42,376 nucleotides of DNA from Halanaerobium kushneri (GCF_900156285.1 NZ_FTNC01000023.1:1-42376); one strand, 5' to 3'. Positions 34,699 to 42,376 are shown, counted from the first letter of the stretch. Translations and numbers: made by a program. Notes: generated by a model from the letters alone, not told the origin.

Positions 34699-35551
34699 AG
34701 AATATTTTCAGCCAGAAAGTATTCAAAAAGCTCTAGAAATTAGGGCAGAATATGGGGATCAAATTGAAGTAGCTGCAGGTTCGACAGATTTACTGGTTGC
34801 AAATTACGAAAAATTGCACGAAATTAAATACTGGCTGGATCTGGTTAAGCTGGATCAACTGAAAAAAATTGAGGTTATAGATAATGAGCTTCATATTGGA
34901 GCAATGGTAACTCATTTACAGCTGATGAAGTCAGACTTAATTAAGAAAAATCTGGCAGTGCTGGCTGCAGCAGCTGAAGATGTTGGTTCACCGCAGATCA
35001 GAAGTCGAGGAACAATTGGTGGTAATATATGTACTTCTTCTCCGGCAGGCGATCTCTTAGCTCCACTGTTAAGTTATGGAGCCAGTTTTAAACTGCAGAG
35101 TACAGAAGGAGAACGAATTGTAAAAGCAGAAGAATTTTTTACAGGACCAAAAAGAAATTCAATGGAAACAGACGAACTTTTAACTGAAATTATAATTCCA
35201 CTTACAGATAATAAAAGAGAAGGTTCCTGGATTAAAGTTGGACGGAGGAAAGCACTTGTTATTTCTACTTTAACTCTGGCTGTTGTACTGGAATTTGAAG
35301 GAGAAAAAATTGTTAAGGCAGGTATTGCAATGGGTTCAGTGGCTCCAACCCCGGTCAGACTGAAGGGAATAGAAGCCGTAATGGTAGATCAGAAACTTAC
35401 AGATCTGGATTATAAAGCTCTGGGTAGAGAAGTTAAAGCAAGTATTAATCCGATTGATGATTTAAGAGGAACTAAAGAATACAGAGAAGATGTTGCAGTT
35501 GATGTGATGGTTAGAGCTTTAAAAGAGATAGAAAGGAAGGTGAGCAGCTGA
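34637..35551 (+). CDS. Molybdenum hydroxylase FAD-binding subunit, set 2
   Basis: 304-residue FAD subunit with AAGSTDLLV and TIGGNICTSSPAGDLLAPL. The start is unclear: TTG 34634, ATG 34637, ATG 34640 and ATG 34655 are all in frame inside ssnA; GAGGTG about 11 bp ahead of 34637 makes it my choice. The stop overlaps the next ATG. Belongs with the FeS and split Mo subunits. The order FAD-FeS-Mo(N)-Mo(C) mirrors the F-S-L-M subunit set of clostridial nicotinate dehydrogenase. Confidence 0.88.
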   Translation: MMRKSPMKQESRQTISGVDFKEYFQPESIQKALEIRAEYGDQIEVAAGSTDLLVANYEKLHEIKYWLDLVKLDQLKKIEVIDNELHIGAMVTHLQLMKSDLIKKNLAVLAAAAEDVGSPQIRSRGTIGGNICTSSPAGDLLAPLLSYGASFKLQSTEGERIVKAEEFFTGPKRNSMETDELLTEIIIPLTDNKREGSWIKVGRRKALVISTLTLAVVLEFEGEKIVKAGIAMGSVAPTPVRLKGIEAVMVDQKLTDLDYKALGREVKASINPIDDLRGTKEYREDVAVDVMVRALKEIERKVSS

Positions 35552-36036
35552 TGCAGATTACTTTAACAGTTAATGGAGAGCAAAGAGAGTTGGAAGTTAC
35601 TCCCTATACCAGGCTGCTCGACTTATTAAGAGAAGATCTCGGTTTGACAGGAGTCAAGGAGGGCTGTGGCAAGGGCGAATGTGGTGCCTGCACAGTTATC
35701 ATGAATGGAGAATTAACTGCTTCCTGTCTGGTACCTGCACCTCAGGCAGATCAGGCTGAGATTATAACAGTAGAGGGTTTGGGCACCAGGGATAATCTAC
35801 ATCCAATTCAGGAATCATTTGTAGAAGCAGGTGCAGTACAGTGTGGTTATTGTATTCCAGGAATGGTGCTGGCTGGTAAAAGACTTCTGGATGAAAATCC
35901 CAAACCAACAGAAAAAGAAGTTCGCTATGGACTTTCCGGTAATATTTGTCGCTGTACAGGTTATGCTAAGATTATCGATGCCGTAATGCTGGCAGCAGAT
36001 AAACTTGCTGTTGAAGGAAGTGATAGTAATGACTGA
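35551..36036 (+). CDS. Molybdenum hydroxylase 2Fe-2S subunit, set 2
   Basis: 161 residues with all eight cluster ligands: Cys39, 44, 47, 59 and Cys98, 101, 133, 135 (GYCIPG...CRC). The ATG shares a base with the FAD subunit stop (TGATG), so translation is coupled; AGGAAGGTGAG lies upstream. Ends 8 bp inside the next gene. Confidence 0.93.
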   Translation: MQITLTVNGEQRELEVTPYTRLLDLLREDLGLTGVKEGCGKGECGACTVIMNGELTASCLVPAPQADQAEIITVEGLGTRDNLHPIQESFVEAGAVQCGYCIPGMVLAGKRLLDENPKPTEKEVRYGLSGNICRCTGYAKIIDAVMLAADKLAVEGSDSND

Positions 36037-37375
36037 TCAAAGTAAGAGAATTAAAGATTATTTTTGCAAGCATACAACCCGCTGTACAATAGAGGGAGTA
36101 AAAAAGAGTAAGCGTTTTGTCGGCCATGATGTCCTTAAAGCAGATGCCTGGGATAAGGTAACAGGTGATGCAGTATATCCTGATGACATCAGTTTCGATG
36201 ATATGCTATACATTAAAATTAAACGGGCAGTTCACCCACATGCAATTTTAAAAGATATTGATATTTCTCGAGCCAAAAAGGTTCAGGGAGTAGTTGATAT
36301 CATAGTTGCCGAAGATATTCCTGATGTCAGACAGTTTGGTTTAATTATTCGTGATCAACCGGTTTTAATTGCCCCAGGAGAAAAGATGCGCTATATGGGA
36401 GATGCTCTGGCAATTGTAGTTGCCGAAACTAAAGAAGCAGCCAAAAAGGCCAGGGATTTAATTAAAGTTAAAGTTGAAGAATTAGAAGTGATCACTGATC
36501 CGTTTAGAGCTATGGAAGATGATGCTCCAAATATTCATCCTGATGGTAATATTGTAATAACTCACCATTTAAATCGTGGTGATGTTGATACAGCTTTTAA
36601 AGATTCAGCAATAGTAGAAGAAAATCGCTATCAGACTCAGTTTATTGATCAGCTGCCGATGCAGAATGAAGCTGGGGTTGCTCTTTATGATGAACGCCAT
36701 GGGGTTGTTGATATCTGGGCTGCAACTCAGTGGCTGCATGATACTCAGGCTGATGTGGCTCAGTCTCTAAGATTATCAAAAGATCAGGTTAGAATTATTC
36801 AGCCTACTATTGGTGGAGCCTTTGGAAAAAAAGAAGATGTTTCGGTTCATATTCATCTGGCAATTGCGGCCATGAGGACAGGAAGACCGGTCAAACTCTG
36901 TTTTACCAGAGAAGAATCAATGATTACCCAGTCGAAACGGCATCCAATTACAATTATAAATAAAACAGGTGTAGACAGGGATGGTTACTTAACTGCCTGG
37001 GAAACTAAATTTATTGGGGATACGGGAGCCTATGCCTCAAGTGGACCTGCAGTTGTGCATAAAGGAATGTACCATGCTACAGGACCATATAACTGTCCCA
37101 ATTTACGTGGAGTTTCTCATGCGGTTTATACAAATAACACCTATGCCGGTGCAATGCGTGGTTTTGGTACTGCCCAGGGAGCTTTTGCTTATGAACAGCA
37201 GATGGATATCCTGGCTCATAAATTAAATATGGATCCAGCTGAATTTAGACTCAAAAATATTTACAAAAAAGATTCAATTACTCCTAACGGTCAGCAGCTA
37301 ACTCACAGTGTAAATGCTGAAGAAACAATTAAACGAGTGATGGAGCTCAGTGACTGGAAAGGAGGCAGAAAATAA
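36029..37375 (+). CDS. Molybdenum hydroxylase Mo subunit, N-terminal half (NdhL-like), set 2
   Basis: 448 residues covering the a/b-hammerhead domain and first Mo-cofactor domain. It contains GGAFGKKE (to Glu269) and AMRGFGTAQ, and ends after RLKNIYKKDSITPNGQ. Counted against bovine xanthine oxidase from memory, Glu269 aligns with Glu802 and Phe379 with Phe914, but Lys345 replaces Arg880. The C-terminal half is a separate gene overlapping by one base (TAATG). About 49 kDa, close to the large molybdopterin subunit of Eubacterium barkeri nicotinate dehydrogenase. ATG 36029; no strong ribosome site, so coupling is likely. Substrate not determined. Confidence 0.87.
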   Translation: MTDQSKRIKDYFCKHTTRCTIEGVKKSKRFVGHDVLKADAWDKVTGDAVYPDDISFDDMLYIKIKRAVHPHAILKDIDISRAKKVQGVVDIIVAEDIPDVRQFGLIIRDQPVLIAPGEKMRYMGDALAIVVAETKEAAKKARDLIKVKVEELEVITDPFRAMEDDAPNIHPDGNIVITHHLNRGDVDTAFKDSAIVEENRYQTQFIDQLPMQNEAGVALYDERHGVVDIWAATQWLHDTQADVAQSLRLSKDQVRIIQPTIGGAFGKKEDVSVHIHLAIAAMRTGRPVKLCFTREESMITQSKRHPITIINKTGVDRDGYLTAWETKFIGDTGAYASSGPAVVHKGMYHATGPYNCPNLRGVSHAVYTNNTYAGAMRGFGTAQGAFAYEQQMDILAHKLNMDPAEFRLKNIYKKDSITPNGQQLTHSVNAEETIKRVMELSDWKGGRK

Positions 37376-38370
37376 TGAAAAAATTTGGACGCGGAATGGC
37401 AACAATTATGTTTGGATTTGGTTATGGCGAGGGTTTTCCTGATCATTCAATTGCTTCGATTGAAATTAAAGAAGATGAGAGAATAGTTATTAGAACAGCG
37501 GCAGCAGATGTCGGACAGGGAGTTATTACAACAGTAATTCAAATTGCTGCTGAAATTTTAAGGATCAATCCTAATTATTTCGAAGTTGTTCAGGGTGATA
37601 CCCATAAAACAAAAAATTCTGGCTCAACTTCTGCCACCAGACAGACTTATTTTACCGGGAATGCAGTTAAAAAAGCTGCCGAAGATATGCTGGCTAATCT
37701 TTATCACTATGGAAGTCTTGAATTTCGCAGCAATCATCCCGAAATTGCAATTGAAGATGGAAAAATCTATATGTATGATGATCCTGATGACTATATAACT
37801 TACTGGGAAATGGCTGAAAGAGTTAAAGAAAGAGGCGAAAAACTGGAAGCAGAGGGGAGCTTTTTCCCGGTGACTTATAGTCCTGATGAGAATGGTCAGG
37901 CTGATAAAGTTTATGTTGCCTATACTTTTCTTTCTCAGGTGATTGATATTGAAATAGATACTGATACCGGTATAATTGATCTTTTAGATGTTTATTCTGC
38001 TATTGATTTAGGAAAAGCAATTAATCCTAAAAATGTGGAAGGACAGATTGAAGGTGGAACTGTACAGGGGCTGGGAATGGGAATGATGGAAGATCAGGTA
38101 ATCCGCAATGGTAAGACTTTAAATGCGGGAATGACAGATTATCTGGTTCCGACAAGTGTTGATGTGCCTAAATTTAAACACTATCTGGTTGAAGAAGAAG
38201 ATTCCGAGGGACCATTTGGAGCTAAGGGTGTAGGAGAGCCAACTTTGATTGCGGCAGCACCAGCTCTGGCAAATGCAGTTTATGATGCAATCGGTGTTAG
38301 ATTTTTTGATCTACCAATTAGTCCTTCTAAAATTAAAAAGGCTTTAAAAGAAAAGGAAGAAAATAGCTGA
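37375..38370 (+). CDS. Molybdenum hydroxylase Mo subunit, C-terminal half (NdhM-like), set 2
   Basis: 331 residues starting exactly at the second Mo-cofactor domain (MKKFGRGMATIMFGFGYGEG). It has AADVGQGVITTVIQIAAE and SGSTSATRQT for cofactor binding, and catalytic Glu288 in AKGVGEPT. The preceding stop and this ATG overlap as TAATG with GGAGG upstream (37362-37366), an organised coupling signal rather than a random stop. About 36 kDa, matching the medium subunit of nicotinate dehydrogenase. Both halves together (779 residues) equal the intact paralogue. Confidence 0.87.
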   Translation: MKKFGRGMATIMFGFGYGEGFPDHSIASIEIKEDERIVIRTAAADVGQGVITTVIQIAAEILRINPNYFEVVQGDTHKTKNSGSTSATRQTYFTGNAVKKAAEDMLANLYHYGSLEFRSNHPEIAIEDGKIYMYDDPDDYITYWEMAERVKERGEKLEAEGSFFPVTYSPDENGQADKVYVAYTFLSQVIDIEIDTDTGIIDLLDVYSAIDLGKAINPKNVEGQIEGGTVQGLGMGMMEDQVIRNGKTLNAGMTDYLVPTSVDVPKFKHYLVEEEDSEGPFGAKGVGEPTLIAAAPALANAVYDAIGVRFFDLPISPSKIKKALKEKEENS

Positions 38371-39077
38371 TGACTAATAATTATCTAATTACTGGAGAAA
38401 AAGGGGTTGGCAAATCATCACTGCTGACCCAGCTGCTCCAGCAGGTGGATCTAAAAATAGCAGGTTTTGCAGTTGCCAGAATTAGGGCCAAAAATGGAAA
38501 GCCATTAGTATTTAAACTAAATCAAGCCTCAGAATTGATGGAAAAAGGGGCTGCTGCTTTAATTAAAACTGCAGAAACTGATTTTTCAGCAGCGGAGCTT
38601 GTAGCCCGGGATCAGCAGGAGGCAAAAAGCTGTCAGGAAACCTTTGCACTTTTTGAAGGTGCTCCAAAAACGTTAAATCTTTCAGCTGCAGCAGGTGATT
38701 CACTTAAGCTTTTAAGACATCAAAAAATTTTCGCCTATCGTGAAGTTACTTCTGATAATTTTAATATCCAGACTGATGTTTTTAATAACTTAGGTTTTGA
38801 ACTCCTGGACCAGTCGGGTGAGATTGTTGTAATGGATGAATTGGGGCGATTTGAACTGAAAGCAGAAAAATTTCAGAAAAAAGTATTTTCTTTGCTTGAT
38901 TCAGAAAAAATTGTCATCGGAGTTATAAAAAATGAATCAAACCCATTTCTGGATAGAATTCGCCAGAGAGATGATCTAAAAATTTATGAATTAACAGCAT
39001 CAAACCAGGAGCAGAGAAGAAAAATTTTAGTTGATATTTTAGAAAATTTAAAAAATAATAATCAAGATAAGCTTTAA
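38370..39077 (+). CDS. THEP1-like P-loop NTPase in the hydroxylase operon
   Basis: 235-residue P-loop protein of the NTPase_1/THEP1 type. Walker A GEKGVGKS (9-16) and Walker B with the family-typical VVMDELGRFE (Asp156, Glu157). It shares one base with the Mo-subunit stop (TGATG), so it is produced with the hydroxylase. Known THEP1 proteins hydrolyse NTPs in vitro but lack a firm physiological role. Here a chaperone role in loading molybdopterin nucleotide or sulfur/selenium onto the hydroxylase is possible, since no XdhC or MocA gene is seen. This is inference. Confidence 0.75.
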   Translation: MTNNYLITGEKGVGKSSLLTQLLQQVDLKIAGFAVARIRAKNGKPLVFKLNQASELMEKGAAALIKTAETDFSAAELVARDQQEAKSCQETFALFEGAPKTLNLSAAAGDSLKLLRHQKIFAYREVTSDNFNIQTDVFNNLGFELLDQSGEIVVMDELGRFELKAEKFQKKVFSLLDSEKIVIGVIKNESNPFLDRIRQRDDLKIYELTASNQEQRRKILVDILENLKNNNQDKL

Positions 39078-39110
39078 CATTAAATAAAAATAAATAGGAG
39101 AGTGGAAAAA

Positions 39111-40196
39111 ATGGCTGATATAAGTGTTAAACTATTTGATCTGACTTTAAAAAATCCGGTGATGCCGGCAGCTGGCCCACCAATCAAAGATGCAGAAATG
39201 GCTAAAAAAGCTAAAGATGGAGGAACAGGAGCAATTGTAACTAAAACAATTTCTACTGAAGCAGCAGAAGTGCCAAGGCCTAATATGGCACAGACCCGCG
39301 GTGGATTTATGAATACAGAACTCTGGTCAGAAATGGGACCCGATCACTGGCTCAAAAATGAATATCCTCAAATTAAAGAATTAGGTTTACCGGTAATAGT
39401 CGGGCTTGGCTACAGTGCAGAACAGATTAATGAGCTGGTAAAAAAGACGGAGCCTTATGCAGATGCTTTTGAGCTATCTACACATTATTTAGGCAGTGAT
39501 ACTTCACCAGTTGTAAAAAGTATTAAGGCAGCTAAAAAAGCTACTGATAAGCCTGTTATGGTCAAGTTAAGTCCACAGATTGATATTCCTAAATTTGCAA
39601 AAGCTGCCGAAGAGGCAGGAGCCGATGGTCTTGTTTTGATCAATTCTTTTGGCCCAACACTTGATTTTAATATTGAAAGCGGAAAACCACTAATGGGTAG
39701 TGAAGATGGTTACGGATGGCTTTCGGGTGAAGCAATTTTCCCACTTGCCTTAAGAGCTGTTTTTCAGGCTGTAAAAACGGTTGATATTCCGGTTCTTGCA
39801 GTTGGTGGAATTTCCACTGGAGAAGATGCAGTTAAAATGATAATGGCAGGAGCCAGTGCGGTTCAGACCTGTACAGCTGCTATACTTAAAGGCCCTAAAA
39901 TTTATGGTAAAATTGCTAAAGAAATTAATGATTACCTGGAAGAACATGATTATGATAATTTGGATCAGATTAGAGGTCTGGCTCAAAAAGCAGCACCAGA
40001 AAAAGCCAATTACAGGACGAAAGTTCCAGAGATTATTAGAGAAAGTTGTACCGGTTGTCGCCTCTGTATTACCAGCTGTGTTTATGATGCAAATTATCTA
40101 GACGATGACAATAAAATTGTAATTGATGCAGCTAAATGTGCTGGCTGTGGACTATGTGTAACTCGCTGTAATTTTGATGCCTTAAAACTGGCTTAA
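39111..40196 (+). CDS. PreA-like FMN/4Fe-4S oxidoreductase with altered active site
   Basis: 361 residues. A DHOD-like TIM barrel (about 5-290; NPVMPAAGPP, VKLSPQ, AVGGIST, AVQTCTA) is followed by two 4Fe-4S motifs, Cys313/316/319/323 and Cys343/346/349/353. This is the layout of PreA and the C-terminal part of dihydropyrimidine dehydrogenase. The usual ELNLSCP..G loop carrying the catalytic Cys is replaced by a short FELSTHYLGSDTSP (120-133), so pyrimidine reduction is unlikely. No PreT partner is present. It may reduce a purine-derived ring, taking the place of YgfK. ATG 39111 after AGGAGAG; the upstream GTG (39102) is less likely. Confidence 0.8.
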   Translation: MADISVKLFDLTLKNPVMPAAGPPIKDAEMAKKAKDGGTGAIVTKTISTEAAEVPRPNMAQTRGGFMNTELWSEMGPDHWLKNEYPQIKELGLPVIVGLGYSAEQINELVKKTEPYADAFELSTHYLGSDTSPVVKSIKAAKKATDKPVMVKLSPQIDIPKFAKAAEEAGADGLVLINSFGPTLDFNIESGKPLMGSEDGYGWLSGEAIFPLALRAVFQAVKTVDIPVLAVGGISTGEDAVKMIMAGASAVQTCTAAILKGPKIYGKIAKEINDYLEEHDYDNLDQIRGLAQKAAPEKANYRTKVPEIIRESCTGCRLCITSCVYDANYLDDDNKIVIDAAKCAGCGLCVTRCNFDALKLA

Positions 40197-40224
40197 TAAA
40201 GAAAGAGAAAGGGGGGAGCTTATC

Positions 40225-41973
40225 TTGAAACAGGAAATATTAAGGCAGGCTCGCGGTCTGGTAAAGGCAGATAAAGTGTTTAAAAATGCAGTAATCGTAG
40301 ACGTTTTTAATGAAAGATTGATTGAAAACGATATTGCAGTTGCAGATGGGATTATTATTGGAATTGGTGATTATGAAGGAAAAGAAGAAATTGATTTAGG
40401 AGGGAGAATTGTTACTCCTGGTTTGATTGATGCTCATCTGCACATTGAGTCTTCGATGACCAATGTAGATGAATTTGCCCGAGTGATTATTCCCAGAGGA
40501 ACTACTACAATTGTTGCTGATCCTCATGAAATTGCAAATGTTGCTGGTCTGACAGGAATTAAATATTTACTTAAAGCTGGAAATGCTCAACCCTGGAATT
40601 TTAATTTAATGCTTCCTTCCTGTGTTCCGGCATCAAAATTTGAAAATTCTGGTGCAGAATTATCGGCAGCAGATTTAAAGACTTTAATTGACGAAAAAGG
40701 AATTTTTGGTCTGGGAGAGGTAATGGACTTTCCCTCAGTAATTAATGGTGAGTCTGGAATCTGGGATAAGATTGAAATGGCTGCTGATTTATTTAAGGAT
40801 GGTCATTCGCCAGGGCTTTCAGAAAAAGATTTGAATGCTTATTTACTGGCAGATATTGAAGCTGATCATGAAGCTACAACAGCTGCTGAAGCAATTGAAA
40901 AAGTGGCTAAGGGAATGTATATCATGATTAGAGAGGGATCGGTAACCAGAGATCTAGTTAGTCTGCTGCCAGCGGTCAACAGCAGTAATTCTTCTCGTTT
41001 TATGTTTGCAACAGATGACAGACATCCAGGAGATTTAATAAAAGAAGGACAGATTGACTTTGCAGTTAGAAAAGCAATACAGTATGGGCTCTCACCTTTG
41101 AGGGCGGTTAAGCTGGCAACCATTAATGCTGCTCAGGCACTGGGAATTAAAAAAATCGGTGCTGTTGCTCCAGGATACAGAGCAGATTTGCTGGTTTTCG
41201 ATAATTTAAGAGAATTTGCTGTAAAAAAAGTTTACAAAGATGGCCGCCTGGTGGCTGAAGATGGTACTCTGTTAAAGTCAATTGATGATAAGATTTCACT
41301 TGATAAAGACGATTTTATGAATAAAGATATTGAAGAAAAAATTTTCAATTCGGTTAGAATTGGCAATATTTCAGAAAGTGATTTTCGTCTGCCTGCAGCT
41401 AAGAAATATCGGGTAATAGAATTAATTAAAGATCAGGTAGTAACAGGAAAATCAATTTATCACACAGAGGCAGAATATGATGACGAACCACCTGCAATTG
41501 AATTAATTGGACACAATTTGGTTAAGTTGGCGGTTGTAGAAAGACATCATCGAACTGGCAATGTTGGTCTGGGACTTTTGCGTAATTTTGGCCTGCGTCG
41601 GGGAGCAATTGCGACTTCTATTGGTCATGATGCTCATAATATTGTTGTGGCAGGGTTGGGAGCTAGAGACATGGAACTTGCAGTGCGTGAGATTGAAAAA
41701 ATGCAGGGGGGATTGGTAATAGTTGTGAATGGAAAAGTAGAAGCGACCCTCCCACTACCAGTTGCAGGGTTAATGGCTGTTAAGTCGGTTAAAGAAGTAG
41801 CAAATCGTTTAGAGAAGATGCGTGAAATTGCAAATAGCCTTGGTGTCAATCGTGATGGGCCATTTATGACTTTATCTTTTATGGCATTAACGGTTATTCC
41901 TGAGTTGAAATTAACTGATCAGGGACTATTTGATGTTAGTAAATTTGAAAATGTTGAGTTAATTATAGAATGA
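40225..41973 (+). CDS. ade: Adenine deaminase
   Basis: 582-residue metallo-amidohydrolase converting adenine to hypoxanthine and ammonia. H71-x-H73 (DAHLHIESSM), His101 (ADPHEIANV), Glu165 (GLGEVMDFP), DGHSPGLSEKDLNAY, IEADHEAT and ATDDRHPGD are all as in bacterial Ade; the C-terminal Ade domain (VGLGLLRNFGLRRGAIA) is complete. TTG start at 40225 with a strong GGGGGGAG site 7 bp upstream. Last gene of the island. It feeds hypoxanthine to the hydroxylases. Confidence 0.95.
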   Translation: MKQEILRQARGLVKADKVFKNAVIVDVFNERLIENDIAVADGIIIGIGDYEGKEEIDLGGRIVTPGLIDAHLHIESSMTNVDEFARVIIPRGTTTIVADPHEIANVAGLTGIKYLLKAGNAQPWNFNLMLPSCVPASKFENSGAELSAADLKTLIDEKGIFGLGEVMDFPSVINGESGIWDKIEMAADLFKDGHSPGLSEKDLNAYLLADIEADHEATTAAEAIEKVAKGMYIMIREGSVTRDLVSLLPAVNSSNSSRFMFATDDRHPGDLIKEGQIDFAVRKAIQYGLSPLRAVKLATINAAQALGIKKIGAVAPGYRADLLVFDNLREFAVKKVYKDGRLVAEDGTLLKSIDDKISLDKDDFMNKDIEEKIFNSVRIGNISESDFRLPAAKKYRVIELIKDQVVTGKSIYHTEAEYDDEPPAIELIGHNLVKLAVVERHHRTGNVGLGLLRNFGLRRGAIATSIGHDAHNIVVAGLGARDMELAVREIEKMQGGLVIVVNGKVEATLPLPVAGLMAVKSVKEVANRLEKMREIANSLGVNRDGPFMTLSFMALTVIPELKLTDQGLFDVSKFENVELIIE

Positions 41974-42033
41974 TTTAAAGCCTGTTTAAAATAATCTATT
42001 TATGTATTTTTATGGTCTGAATTCAAAACTTTA

Positions 42034-42062
42034 TTGACAAGCTGCTTAAGTTTATCTATAAT
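42034..42062 (+). promoter_or_regulatory. Consensus SigA promoter ahead of the purine riboswitch
   Basis: TTGACA (42034-42039), 17-bp spacer, TATAAT (42057-42062): both boxes match consensus exactly. Transcription would begin about 70 nt before the aptamer. The 60 bp between the adenine deaminase stop and this promoter show no strong terminator. Confidence 0.9.
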
Positions 42063-42138
42063 AATAGATGGAATTAAAGTCAGATCATTATTTTTAAAAT
42101 ATATAAATATTTCAGCTTAAAATTAAATTTTAAATAGG

Positions 42139-42205
42139 CCTCGTATAATTGTGATGATATGGTTCACAAGTTTCTAGTGTCAGCCGATAACTGACAACTA
42201 TGAGG
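42139..42205 (+). ncRNA. Purine riboswitch aptamer, guanine class
   Basis: P1 is CCTCGTA (42139-42145) with TATGAGG (42199-42205). P2 TTGTGA/TCACAA carries the conserved L2 TGATATGG; J2/3 is GTTTCTA; P3 TGTCAG/CTGACA carries L3 CCGATAA. The nucleotide equivalent to position 74 of the xpt aptamer is C42198, which specifies guanine/hypoxanthine (a U would specify adenine). All junction signatures of the family are present. It controls a gene beyond position 42376. Confidence 0.95.
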
Positions 42206-42325
42206 GAAATAAATTAATCTAACTGCTTTTTAATTGGAAAAAGTTTATTTAATTGTAGAGATGTTTTTAGGTAGAAAGCAGGAGATTAGTTTATACATGG
42301 AGCCCATGTTTTATCTTTCGGATTT

Positions 42326-42376
42326 AACCCGGGAAGGTAGATTCCTCTTAGTTGAGGTATCTATTTTCTCGGGTTT
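42326..42376 (+). terminator. Probable terminator of the riboswitch expression platform
   Basis: A 22-bp stem (42326-42347 with 42354-42375; one mismatch, three G-U pairs) with a 6-nt loop ends in GGGTTT at the window edge. Its position 120 nt after the aptamer fits a ligand-controlled terminator. The T run itself lies outside the window, and a preceding small hairpin ACATGG/CCATGT (42295-42309) may belong to the platform. Confidence 0.7.

Noticed and set aside
37373-37377. Frameshift or nonsense mutation inactivating the second Mo subunit
   Set aside because: The TAATG overlap, the GGAGG before it, and the exact domain-boundary position indicate an organised split as in nicotinate dehydrogenase.
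39111-40196. Dihydroorotate dehydrogenase for pyrimidine synthesis
   Set aside because: C-terminal 4Fe-4S domains and absence of the N-S-PN catalytic loop argue against it; no pyr genes are adjacent.

Overview
The window looks like chromosome of an anaerobic, AT-rich, outer-membrane-bearing Firmicute. Halanaerobiales (Halanaerobium-like) is my best guess. Reasons: Firmicute-style AGGAGG ribosome sites and AT-rich codon use; lipid-A/LPS-type genes (Kdo transferase, LAB_N protein), which are unusual in Firmicutes outside the diderm lineages; and many oxygen-sensitive Fe-S and molybdenum enzymes. The taxonomic call is inference, not read from a marker gene.

Layout. (a) 1-5.7 kb: the end of an IS1380-family element cuts off the 5' end of a family-2 glycosyltransferase. 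A LAB_N membrane protein, an OmpR-type two-component system and a DedA-PAP2-LssY_C fusion follow, giving an envelope/lipid module. (b) 5.8-10.5 kb: an ABC-2 exporter with two paralogous permeases and a NEW3 protein, then two secreted proteins (DxDxDG repeats; PepSY). (c) 10.6-13.3 kb, minus strand: Kdo transferase, acetamidase/formamidase and tRNA-Glu(TTC) with its own promoter and terminator. (d) 13.5-17.3 kb: sulfur/thiol genes (L-cysteine desulfidase, CoA-disulfide reductase-like flavoprotein, DUF134 regulator, OsmC). (e) 17.4-42.0 kb: a large purine-catabolism island, all on the plus strand. (f) 42.0-42.4 kb: a consensus promoter, a guanine-class purine riboswitch and a terminator-like hairpin for a gene beyond the window.

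The island resembles the E. coli/gut-anaerobe yge-ssnA-xdh urate-degradation cluster but differs from it. It has two tandem fold-type-II PLP enzymes (no clear YgeX), an XRE-cupin regulator, a YgeY-like M20 hydrolase, a YgeW-like carbamoyltransferase, a TRAP transporter and an NCS2 purine permease. It also has two complete molybdenum hydroxylases, one with an intact catalytic subunit and one whose catalytic subunit is split in two as in nicotinate dehydrogenase. The remaining members are an 8-oxoguanine-deaminase-like and an SsnA-like amidohydrolase, a THEP1-like NTPase, a PreA-like Fe-S flavoprotein lacking the usual catalytic loop, and adenine deaminase. I see no YgfK, HyuA, carbamate kinase or XdhC/MocA-type accessory gene here.

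Proposed logic (inference): adenine is deaminated to hypoxanthine, hydroxylases convert hypoxanthine/xanthine to urate, 8-oxoguanine also feeds urate, and the PreA-like/SsnA/YgeW/YgeY/PLP enzymes open and strip the ring to ammonia and a C3 acid. An unassigned 157-nt structured RNA precedes the first hydroxylase operon.
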